Positions 12,118 through 21,806 of a stretch of 64,000 bases of DNA are shown piece by piece. The notes under the pieces are model-generated. The model saw only the letters and a program-made list of their open reading frames with translations, searched no databases and was not told the origin of the DNA. Within the stretch, counting starts at the first letter, position 1. Every line of letters starts with the position of its first letter. The position numbers and the translations under genes were made by a program. This DNA comes from Arthrobotrys musiformis (lineage: Eukaryota; Ascomycota; Orbiliomycetes; Orbiliales; Orbiliaceae), in NCBI GenBank assembly GCA_036971715.1, contig JAVHJL010000013.1, positions 434,001-498,000 on the forward strand, written 5' to 3'.

Positions 12118-12234
12118 TTGTAGACGTCGACTAGGAGTTTTATAGCCATCATCAATGTTACCAACTTCATTCCATCAACCTTCCATCTACCATCATCCTA
12201 TATACCATCCCATATATACTTGCCCACCGAAGAA

Positions 12235-12994
12235 ATGGCATCGCCGGACTCTAAACCCGGTGCAGAACCAGCAAATACCGGCGAAGAGCCAACATTGATG
12301 AAGTACCCCCTCCCACCCCCCCATTAACAGACCTCACACTAATAGAAACAACAGAATCCTCTCCTCCCCGAGCTTCTCAGACCTAAAAGTTCACATCTCC
12401 CCCACAAAACAAACCTTCAACCTCCACCGCGAAATCCTCTCCTCAACCTCCACCTTCTTCAAAGACTTCTCGCTAGCCACCAAATCCGCCGGCATCGCCG
12501 AAATCCACCTCCCACACCTCTCCACCACCGCCTTCTCACAAATCACAAAATGGCAGTACGACGGCGGTATCACCTTCACCTTCGACGAAAAATCCGTCGA
12601 GATCTTTAAAACCATCGAATTCCTCCGAATCCCCTCCCTCCGTCGAGAATTCTGGAAACAACTAAAGTCCTTCTGCAGGGGCATGTGTACCCTCAACGCC
12701 ACCTCCCGAGCGGTTTTTTTGGGAACGTTTAATATGTTGTGTAAGTACTTCAAACCGGATGATTTGGAGGATGTGATTTGTTGCATGGTTGATGTTATTA
12801 CGCATTTTGTTGTCGTTGAGGATTTGTTCCTTGAGGCGATGGAGAAGGGGAAGGTGTGTAATTTGTTTGTTGTGGGGGTTTTGGGGGCTAGGAGGAGGGT
12901 TGGGCATTGGGGGGTTTGCGGGGGGTGTTTTTCGGATGTTAAGGGTGAGGGGAAGGTTAGAGTTAAGAAGGAGGTTAAGGTTGAGAGGGGGTGA
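12235..12994 (+). CDS. BTB5: BTB/POZ domain protein, 235 aa
   Basis: Exon 1 12235-12302 (68 nt), intron 12303-12354 (52 nt, GTACCC...ACAG, phase 2), exon 2 12355-12994. BTB fold from about residue 27 (FSDLKVHISPTKQTFNLHREIL, STFFKDFSLAT, HLPHLSTTAFSQITKWQYDGG, FKTIEFLRIPSLRREF). The C-terminal half is helical and ends with a CGGC pair (211-214) and a Lys/Glu/Val-rich tail. The gene starts only 117 bp after BTB4. Confidence 0.84.
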
Positions 12995-14070
12995 TGGTAT
13001 AGTGGTATTACTATTATCCTGGGTGGAGGTTTATTGAGGCCATGTGCGATGGATGCACCGCGGTTTAAGGCCTTACCTATTGTTTCCTTTAAGTGTTATT
13101 ATATATAAAAGCAGGGGCTGGGACCGACGAGAGAGGGATGTATAGCCCTTCATTACCTCGTTACCTACTTACTTACCCTAAAATCAGTACTACCGTCGGA
13201 ATTCAAGAAGAAATCCTTCCATAGACCCTATCGAACATATTCCATCCCTACTGGTGGCAATCAAAGCGTATACTTCAAATTTAAGGCCGCGGTCATAGGT
13301 ATACTTGGGTCCTCGCTTGTCTCGTAAACCAGAGCTGGCCGAGTCCTCGCGATCGGGCCAGGTCCATATTAATCCAGGAGCCCAACACCTTTTCATGTTG
13401 TATTTTAATACCGGAATCAGATAGCCCGGAAAGGTCCTCGGCAAACCCCGGGCCCCGGCGCAGGTGCCACGGCGAAAGGCTAGCTAAAGCGACACTGCAA
13501 ACATAAGTATATAATTATATCATACCAACTGCGATTACAAGCAATGGTGGAGATATTTAGGTCTACAGCTACTCTGACACACACAAAGAGCATGCATGAA
13601 GGCTGAGGTCATGTGATGGTAGCCGTGTTTGATTCTTGATACCGCTGCGCGCTGAAGTAGCTAGTAGGCTAACATATAGGGCTGCGGATGAGTATCGTGC
13701 CTGAAGTTCGAGCTCGCGCGCTCGTAAGTTTATCGATTTCAATTCTTGCCTACTGTGGTAGGCTAGACTCTTCATCCGAGGCCTGCATCGCACCAATATA
13801 TATAGAAGATTCCCTTGTCGACATTGAACACCCGCTCACTCATTATGATTAACTACAAACGGACCGTCGCATACGCAAGTTCCATTATATTCAGACGAAG
13901 GGCGCAGCCACGGACGCTCTCTCAACTTCTCGGCCTACAGTAATAAATAAGTACGCTTCATATAAAAACAGAGTATTACGAGACCAAATAAATCTGTTAA
14001 CCAGACCACATCCTTCCCAAGAACATCAATATATCAAAGGCCTGGAATCTGCCCGCGGTGGGAAATCCAA

Positions 14071-14096
14071 ATGTCCGCTGCCGATATCGCAAACCT
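14071..14096 (+). other. Possible orphan or alternative first exon upstream of BTB6
   Basis: ATG plus eight full codons (MSAADIAN) and two extra bases end at a GTACGT donor. This has the same phase-2 ending as the true first exons of the array. It lies about 375 bp after the shared upstream block, comparable to BTB7 and BTB8, but 860 bp before the BTB6 acceptor. It may be a relic or an alternative start; this is inference. Confidence 0.3.
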
Positions 14097-14159
14097 GTAC
14101 GTAATAACAAATTTGTAACAGTAGGTGCCTACGGCACCACTGAAACCCGACCGCCCGGC

Positions 14160-14410
14160 TTTTACTACGACTAAATGTGTAGGCTGGAACGTAGGACGGA
14201 ACCTAAATACGACCCACTTGAAGCCTACCTATGGGCTTAAGTTTAGGCCTACGTTCCGGTAAACATATTTACGTCCCAACCTTCCAACCTAGCTACAAGC
14301 CTGGCTAAAAGCCTTCCTGTTAGCTTACCTATTAGCCTACCAACAGGCCGATTAAATAACCCATTGACTAACCTATAGGCCTATCTATAGGCCTCCCTAT
14401 CAGCTAGCCT
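14160..14410. repeat. Imperfect short repeats (CCTA / TAGGCCT type)
   Basis: The stretch is built of loosely repeated AGCCTACC, CCTATAGGCCTAT and similar words, including a direct CTATAGGCCT duplication near 14379-14400. It is not a clean tandem repeat. Confidence 0.5.
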
Positions 14411-14684
14411 AATGCGTTTTATTTTATACTCTATTATTGTATATCTTCTTTGGTCCCAGTTTTTCGTGGACCCCGGCACAAAACCTTCTGGCAAAAACAA
14501 CCTATTTCGGGACCCCACTCCCCCCAAGCGGGATCTACCTAAGTATGAAAAGGCCCCGATTTGCGGTCGGGCACACGCTCGAGGCGATTAGCACTACCCG
14601 GACTTCATGCTTATTTGTTTGTGTAAATAAATTAGCTTGGGTTCGCCTAAATCGCGCGTCACCAGCGATAGAAGACAGCGTACA

Positions 14685-15611
14685 ATGACAGAAACGAAAA
14701 ATGCCGGCGTGGGGCTTAGCCCTTCAAATTCCTCCGGTGAAAGCTCTCCGGGTGGGAGTTCCTTCAAGAAGACTGATCCGATTACCTCTGGAAGCCTAAC
14801 TTTGGCTCGGTGAGAGGCCCCTTTAGCCGTATATGCCTTCTTTTCTCTCAGGAATGGATGTTATGATCAACCACTTTTTCGCGAAGAACTTAACTAGTTT
14901 CACGCTCACTTTGTTATCCGTAAACTATATACTAATGTTATACTTGTTTAATTAAGGATGCTGATGGACAGCGAATACTCCGACGTAACCGTCTTTGCGG
15001 GACCCGATGAAAAAACACATTTCAAACTCCACCGCGCTGTCATCCGTCCAGCTTCTGATTTCTTCAGAGCCGCCTGTAAAGCCAATACCTTCAAAGAGGG
15101 CGCTACCAAAACAATCCACTTACCCGAAATCCTCCCGTCGACATTCGCGCGGGTCGCCAACTGGTTATACGAACAAAGCGATAATTATAAGGAACAAGAA
15201 AGGTCAGTTTACACCGAACTCGAGCTCTTTCAAGCGGCAAATTTCCTCCAAATCGAACCCCTCCGCTGTCAAACGCTAGAAAGCTTCCTCAGCCTATACA
15301 AAGAAATCTCCACTCGTAGAAACCTTGCAAAAACCGATGCAGAAAAAACATCGGTTCGGATTAGTCTCGAGATGGTCCTAACCAACTTTATCAGGATCTG
15401 TGAGCTGAGCTCTCAAAGTGACCTTCCGCTGTTGGTCCCTATAGCGAAGGAGATTTTGACGCATGTTCTAATATCAGCCGAGAGAATCGCGGGAGGGTTG
15501 GCGTGTGGAACTTTCGGGAGTATCTTTGTTGCGGCGATTGTAGGCGCTCAGAGTACCGGTTCGTGCACCAAATGCACGAAACCCGGCCAAAACCCCCTAT
15601 ACGTATTCTAA
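14685..15611 (+). CDS. BTB6: BTB/POZ domain protein, FKLHRAVI subgroup, 259 aa
   Basis: Exon 1 14685-14809 (125 nt, Ser/Gly/Thr-rich leader), intron 14810-14956 (GTGAGA...TTAAG, phase 2), exon 2 14957-15611, starting with MLMDSEYSDVTVFAGPD. BTB motifs: FKLHRAVIRPASDFFRAAC, IHLPEILPSTFARVANWLYE, LFQAANFLQIEPLR. The C-terminal helix ends FVAAIVGAQS, followed by CTKC (245-248). It is closest to BTB7 and BTB8, which share the FKLHRAVI, FKEG and VGAQ motifs. It probably arose with them by tandem duplication. Cellular role unknown. Confidence 0.87.
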
Positions 15612-16802
15612 TCTAGAATACTAGCACTATTTAATAGTATCTAGTCGAGTGTGGGATAAATAACAATATCCGAAATCAGGGCAATCTTCTATAGCCCTAA
15701 CTGCTTACCTCCCAATTAGTTGCAGATTCTTGCGGTATTTTATCTTCGAAGAATGAGAATATCGACTACCTTGCATTGGCTATAGATATCAAGGTATACG
15801 GATATTAAGTAGAACTATACTAGGGGACTTTTCGAAATTTTCTGTTTTTTTATGTATAGCTTTCCGATCCCTGCCTCAGGAGCGCAGGGTGTCGAGTAGC
15901 CCGCGGGGCGTCGGTTGTTGCATTTTTTGTCATGTATTCAATCCGCATATATATACAACGCGAATTCGAACACCTTTCGAACGTTCAAGTCAAGTGAGCC
16001 CATACGCCCATGGCTTCCCTCGGGGACCAATATAGGCCGCATGTACACGGTGCAGATGACGACTACCGTTGTAATACCCTCGGACACTACAAGGTCGGAA
16101 TGGTATAGATCTATGAGTAGAATGTGTGAAGCCCCGCTGCCAAAGTTGACGTCATGTGATAGAAGTCTTGTTTGACTAATCAACGTAGCCAACCAGGATC
16201 CTGCGAATAGAACAGTCTGGAAATAGAAATCCCTGGCAGCGCCTCCATGGGACTAGCGGTAGCCCCGCACAAAACGGTGCTGAGATATTAGACATGGATA
16301 TATCGCGCCTGAAGTTTGAATCCAGGCAGACATTTGGGATATACGTCATATCGAGAACTCTCGCGTTGGCTGGCGCCGTGAGACCAGTCGTATCTAAATC
16401 TCTCTTTGGTGCTCAAGGCTCGATTCAATGAGTATATTTTAGTCTGTGGGTCTGGGATAACTCCCAGGACTTCTGTTTACGCGCTTACCCCCAAAACAGA
16501 GCATAACTGCACCAATCTCTATTGACGTCGCTCAATATCGTCGATACAGATATCGCAGTAGCCTTCCAAACCAATCGCGTCCATCGTGCCCAAGAAATTT
16601 AGGGCCGCAATGGATGCATATATGAACGACTCGTCCGACGAGCTTGAAGTGTACGTACGTTGAACGCAACCCCCGCATACATTATTACAGCTTCCGGCCA
16701 ACCGCGCAGTTGGTACCGCGGTACCATGGCTTTATACACGTGATCATGTAGTTAATTCTTAAAACTCTTCATCACAGAGCTGGAGCGCGCCCAGGATCCG
16801 TA
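15612..16802. other. Intergenic before BTB7, with the shared upstream block
   Basis: It contains GTCATGTGAT at 16151-16160 and GCGCCTGAAGTTTGAA at 16305-16320, matching blocks before BTB6 and BTB8. A minus ORF at 16519-16701 has CNNVCGGC and CDIC cysteines but no clear family; I do not call it a gene. Confidence 0.5.
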
Positions 16803-17729
16803 ATGTCAAAACTCGGCTCCAAAAAAGGTTCGGCAGCCGTCGTCCCCGCGAATAGCAACGGTGCCTCAGCTGCAGAGGCCCGCGCAGGGACAATCTTAAG
16901 CCTGTAAGTTTCCCAAACATACAAACCTAAGGGAAAACCCCCGAAGAAACTACTCCCCCAGACATACAGATAGATAGATAATAACAAACTATATATTCGC
17001 ACTAGTATGCTCGAAAGCGGGGACTACTCAGATATAACCGTTTTTGCAGGTCCCGACCGGGTGCCTTTCAAGCTTCACCGAGCGGTCATCTGCCAAACTT
17101 CAGATTTCTTCAAAGCCGCCTGCAAACACTCATTCAAAGAAGGCAATACGAAAGAAATATACTTGCGCGAAATCGATCCTTCCACTTTCCGATGGATCGC
17201 AGACTGGCAGTACGGTAAAAAAGATAAATACAACGAAACATGGACGTCCGGCCGCGAGGAACTCGGAATCTTCAAAGCAGCCGATTTCCTCCAGATCAAA
17301 CGCCTTCGCAGCGAAATCCTTGAGAGTCTTACCAAATCGTGCAGAGAAAAGCTCAGGGAACTTAAGAGGCCCAGAGCCTACCCTACATACCCAGAACGGA
17401 AGGGGGTCACGGCGCCGGCGCGTCCGCCAGATATCGATGCTGTCGCGGATGAAGTTTGGGCGAACTTCGCCAAGATATGTGATATAAGCCACCAAGAGGA
17501 TCTTGACGCCCTCATCAGCATAGCGGCCGAGATTCTACCACATCGGGGAGCTTCCGCGAATGAAATTATCGAAGGTCTAGCAAGTGGGGTTTACGGGAGC
17601 ACCTTTGTCGCGGCCGTTGTGGGCGCCCAGAACGTCATTTTGCATGTGTACAAAATGGGTGATGATGGAGCGCTAGAAAAGCCTGAAACTTGGAGGTTCT
17701 CCGACCTCAAAGCCAAACAAATCCGTTAG
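16803..17729 (+). CDS. BTB7: BTB/POZ domain protein, FKLHRAVI subgroup, 274 aa
   Basis: Exon 1 16803-16903 (101 nt, Ala/Ser/Gly-rich leader), intron 16904-17005 (GTAAGT...CTAG, phase 2), exon 2 17006-17729, starting MLESGDYSDITVFAGPD. Motifs: FKLHRAVICQTSDFFKAAC, FKEGNTKEIYLREI, WIADWQYG, FKAADFLQIKRLRSEIL. The distal helix FVAAVVGAQN is kept, but the Cys-x2-Cys tail of BTB6 and BTB8 is missing and replaced by a basic tail ending KAKQIR. A Lys/Arg/Pro-rich insert lies between the BTB fold and the C-terminal helices. Confidence 0.87.
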
Positions 17730-18743
17730 ACCAGGAAAGGCTCCCTTCATGCATTGTCACATTTTTTCATTGGTATGGCAGCCTATGATATTCACGTTGT
17801 ATTCAGTTGGGTGGCGAGTGGTATGTATATAATGATACTAAGGCTAGTCAACGGCATCTATTCGTCCGAGCTTCGCCAGGCCGGGCTATATTCTGGAAAC
17901 ATAGATCGGCCGGGAAGCATGCTTGACCCTCCGAGTGCGGGGATTTAGGCTCATATTATTGTACACTCGCCTATATCGGGATATCGACATCTGATACACC
18001 GGTGTCGATATATACCATCTATAGTAGTACTTCAGCCTATGTAAATACTTTGATCTTAGTCTCGTTCCCAGACGCCGGTTGGCCACTTTGATCTATGGTT
18101 TGACAAGCGCTTGCACCCCCACTCCCGCGAATAGTTTGTCGACATTCAAATGGAAGGTCAGGTGATCACGGTTGTGTTTTGTTCCCCGTGTATTAAGAGC
18201 GGGGATATGGTGCCTGAAGTTCAAATAAGTGCCGATAACGCTATAACGTGTTCAGCTGATCAGTGGTACTTGGCTTGAAGTTCCATACCCATGTGTACCT
18301 CCGCGCAAGCTCAACCCTGTATACATATGTCGTCTAGCTTACATTCAATAGTTCTAGTATAAGATAGCCCGACCACCTCGAGGCCAGGGACCCGACCAAG
18401 AAAACCTACACTACAGATCACTAAATAAAGTCTCGCTCAGAAAATGTACTTCAGCTGCAAAAGCCCCATATAAGTTCCTGGCGGCCTCATTCCCCGGTCC
18501 CTGCATGCGTTTGTGGACTTCTTATCTATCTTAGCTGATATATTCTTTAAAATCGGTCTGTTGTTGGCAGCCGCACGCCTAGGTACCTGTACGGCCAGTA
18601 TGTTTACGAGATAAGCCGGTATTGATCTCAGAGTATTCGAATATATACTTAAGTATATATATATACCAATATCGCTACACCCCTCCAACTCCTCGATTTC
18701 GCCCCTACGCAAACCCGCCAGAGCGCCAGTGCCAAAGCCCGTG
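17730..18743. other. Intergenic before BTB8, with the shared upstream block
   Basis: It holds one copy of the dispersed AGTCTCGTTCCCAGAC word (18058-18073), GTCAGGTGAT (18157-18166) and GTGCCTGAAGTTCAAA (18210-18225). A 9-bp inverted repeat ATATCGACA / TGTCGATAT lies near 17982-18011. Confidence 0.5.
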
Positions 18744-19650
18744 ATGGCAGCTCTCCCAATGACAGCTGATCCGCCCACGAAATCTAAAAAAAAGAGGAGA
18801 TATGGCCGTCCGCTGTCCCGTGCCGAGCTGAACAAATCGACTCGTGGGCATACGTCCGTCTTGTACAAGTAAGGCTCCAGTTACTGATCATTGGTATAAG
18901 TCTCGACTTCGGGTTCAAATAATCGACCATGCACTAAAACCTAATCAAATTTGCAAATTTCAAAGGATGCTCGATACTGGCTCTTTCTCCGATATTACAG
19001 TGTTGGTAGGACATGAAAGGGAGGCTTTCAAACTACATCGTGCAGTCATCTGCTCCACCTCCAAGTTCTTCGAAGCAGCCTGCAGCCCTGACTACTCTTT
19101 CAAAGAGACGCTTACAAATCAAATCGATCTACCAGAAATGGATCCCAAGGCCTTCCGATGGGTCATAAGGTGGCAATACGAGCAAGGCTATAACATCGAC
19201 GGGCCATGGGATTTCGGACACTCCGACCTTTTATCATTCCGTGCTGCCGACTTTCTTCAAATAGAAACTCTTCGGGTATTAATTCTCAGGATGTTGGCCG
19301 AAGCCTCCGGAGATCTTGTTTGCAGTTCTGCGGATAAGGATTGCCTCGTACCCAGACCGGGCAAGGACAAATTGGATGCACTTCTGTCCAACTTCGCCTC
19401 TATCTGTGAATGCGGGCGTCAGGGTGACCTTGAGCTCTTGGTCAAGATCGCGAAGGTGATTCTACCGCATCGGAAGGTTTCTGCGGTGGAGATTTTGGAG
19501 GGTTTGAAGTCTGGGGCATATAATGAGATTTTTGTAGCTGCTGTCGTAGGTGCTCAGAGTATTAGCCCTTGCTCGCAATGCGAAGTGAATCAAGGTCCCG
19601 ATATTCAGGTGCCCCCACCCCTCACGCGGTGGGCGTACTTAAGTACTTAG
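18744..19650 (+). CDS. BTB8: BTB/POZ domain protein, FKLHRAVI subgroup, 269 aa
   Basis: Exon 1 18744-18868 (125 nt, the same length as in BTB6; Lys/Arg-rich leader with a KSKKKRR basic patch that could be a nuclear signal), intron 18869-18965 (GTAAGG, CTAATC branch-like, AAAG, phase 2), exon 2 18966-19650, starting MLDTGSFSDITVLVGHE. Motifs: FKLHRAVICSTSKFFEAAC, DLPEMDPKAFRWVIRWQYE, SFRAADFLQIETLRVLIL, then LEGLKSGAYNEIFVAAVVGA and CSQC (244-247). The intron can also be read through to 18844, but the spliced start matches its paralogues. Confidence 0.85.
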
Positions 19651-20066
19651 TCGATCGATAGATGGTTTTCTTCCGCGCGATCGACAATTTCGATCTTAAG
19701 ATCTTAGGCTGGAACTCTTACAGCTCGTTCTAGCTGGGTGGGGAATTCCTGAGATCTTTCTAGGATATTCTTCCAAAGTGTAGAAATAACACTATAATCT
19801 AAAGATAAAATGGAACTCCTGATTACCAAACTATCACCAGCTACTCTTTCTACTAGGTTCCACCTAGTTTAGGAATATAAACGCGACAATCCCCCCAATT
19901 TCTATTCTGAGGCTTCGATCACAACTCACTTAGGCACCAAAACACCTGACAAGTTCTCTTTACAACGAACGAAGCAAAGTTACTCTGATAAAGAAAAGAC
20001 CCGGTGTCAGATCCCTTAAGATAAGTATAGTAGGGAGCCTAGCTTTCTGAAGAAGTTAAAAATTAA
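19651..20066. other. Intergenic between BTB8 and BTB9
   Basis: About 415 bp; nothing recognised. Confidence 0.5.
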
Positions 20067-21302
20067 ATGGATTGCAATTTCGGAATCGGCGGAGTCTGGA
20101 ACGAGGAAGGCTTTTTGAAGTAAGTTAATTACGTATCTCTCTAGTCTCGTTCCCAGGCCAGGTGCCTCTCCTACCAAAGCCAAAAATCCGATGGCGCTAT
20201 AGCAACTGGGATGGGGCTTCAAGTTTCGAACTAGAACAATAAAATATCTCCTTACAGTTTGTTCAACAATGCCGTCACGGCCGACCTGATTATATACGCA
20301 GGAAAAGACCCCAAAAAGATAAAATACTACGCCAACAACCTAATCATTTCCGCAGCGTCGAGCTACTTGGGCCGGCTCGCGGGCTGCGCGCAAAAGGAAG
20401 AAGAACAAGGAAAACGGGTTATCGAATTCAGCGAGATTAATCCAGAAGCGATGGCGATAGTTCTCTGTTGGATATATCGCGATCGCTATCCCCTTTCAGA
20501 GTTCCTGGATTGGAAACTAATTGGACATATTATATTTGCGGCATCTCATCTAGGCCTAGACAGACTAGGGGAAGCCGCGACGTTGCACCTCAAAGATATG
20601 CTTTTTACTTATACTAGTTCCCCACCACCGGGTGAGGCTAGCTTTACGAATCATCAGGAATACTGGATGATGATTCGAGCCATTTGCAACGGTGCGTTTG
20701 ATTCTGATAATGCCACTGTCAAGGGAATGGTCACACAAGTCACCGATCAATTCCCTTCGCAGCCTCCTTGGGTTGTTACACTTGCGCAGAATATCAATCC
20801 ATCATTCCTTGCTGTTCTTTTGCTAGAACGCGAGCAAAGGGTTCGAGATATGTTTCTCTGTTTCAACTGTTTATCTTCTTTTCGAAACGCCGGACGTGAA
20901 GGAAGGATTTATCTCGATGCAGATTGTTCTGAATGTATGAATACGGTTCGAATTCCGGCAGCTGGGGCGACTATTGTTACCTCGACATTAATTACGGAGG
21001 GTTGCTACCCAATCTATAAACCTCAAGAAGTGGCTACGGCCGCTAGCCAACCTAGGGAAGACAATATAATTGATGGCCCCCATTCAGGGATACAGGTGGA
21101 AGACGGCGTGGCAACGTCTAACGTCGAAAGTCCGGATACTCCCAATGCGTCGACCGATACCGATGTTTTAAAATCTAAAGAGGGGTACGAACTCCTGTGT
21201 GAAAACCCAAATGAGGATTTTCAAGAATGCAACCCTACGGTAGGCCTCTCCAGAACAAGCTATCCATTTAATCTAATATTATTTCTTGTGATACCTTCTT
21301 AA
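20067..21302 (+). CDS. BTB9: divergent BTB/POZ domain protein with zinc-ribbon-like motif and long acidic tail, up to 365 aa
   Basis: Exon 1 20067-20119 (53 nt), intron 20120-20257 (GTAAGT...TTACAG, phase 2; it contains a copy of the dispersed AGTCTCGTTCCCAG word), exon 2 20258-21302. BTB fold from about residue 19 (LFNNAVTADLIIYAGKD, YANNLIISAASSYLGRL, EFSEINPEAMAIVLCWIYR). CFNC (219-222) and CSEC (241-244) form a CxxC...CxxC pair. A Ser/Asp/Glu-rich tail of about 100 residues follows. A second intron may be spliced at 21240-21332 (GTAGGC donor, TACTAAC at 21320-21326, CAG), giving a stop three codons later and a protein of 347 aa. Confidence 0.8.
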
Positions 21303-21806
21303 GGGTTTGATCAAACTGGTACTAACATTCAGGGAGGCTGAAAAGGTTCCGAGTACTTGCTGCAATATGTAGACACTTTCGGAATCTCATGAAATCAAGA
21401 TTCGGGAGTATCAACGTCCAAGTCGAAGATAAGGGGTATTGAGGGATGGCAAGATAAATTATGCAAAAGGATTTTGCTGTATTGGGAGAGTTTCTATTAT
21501 GCTCGGGAATATTTCAATACGACTATGGATCTCATTAACTCAGTCAGGTGATAGGTATTTGTCTAGTTAATTTTCGAGACTTCTGTCCAGGTCTTCAAAT
21601 TTGCGTTTCTGGAGATCGCACGATGGATGGTAATTTGTTTTATTGCCCAGTATTCAATGACAAGAAATTCTGGAACTTCTAATTTATTCATACATGACAC
21701 AACCTATAAATTGAAACGAACCAAAGTGGCTTTGGGCGAGCTCTCCCCTTGAGCTTCTCTCTCAGCCAAACTGAGCTTGGCCCTCGAATCGCGGCTAAAA
21801 CGAAGA
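21303..21806. other. Intergenic, convergent gene ends
   Basis: It separates the 3' ends of BTB9 (plus) and the seven-exon gene (minus). Apart from the possible BTB9 3' splice site, nothing is seen. Confidence 0.5.

Larger units (their letters stand above)
12995..14684. other. Long leader region before BTB6, with promoter block and CCTA-type repeats
   Basis: No full gene. It holds GTCATGTGAT at 13608-13617 and GTGCCTGAAGTTCGA at 13697-13711, both also found upstream of BTB7 and BTB8. A possible orphan first exon lies at 14071-14096. 14160-14410 is rich in AGCCTA/CCTAT/TAGGCCT-like short repeats. Confidence 0.5.

Noticed and set aside
16519..16701. Minus ORF with CxxC pairs as a BTB tail relic
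   Set aside because: Only the cysteines resemble the family; no BTB motif precedes it.
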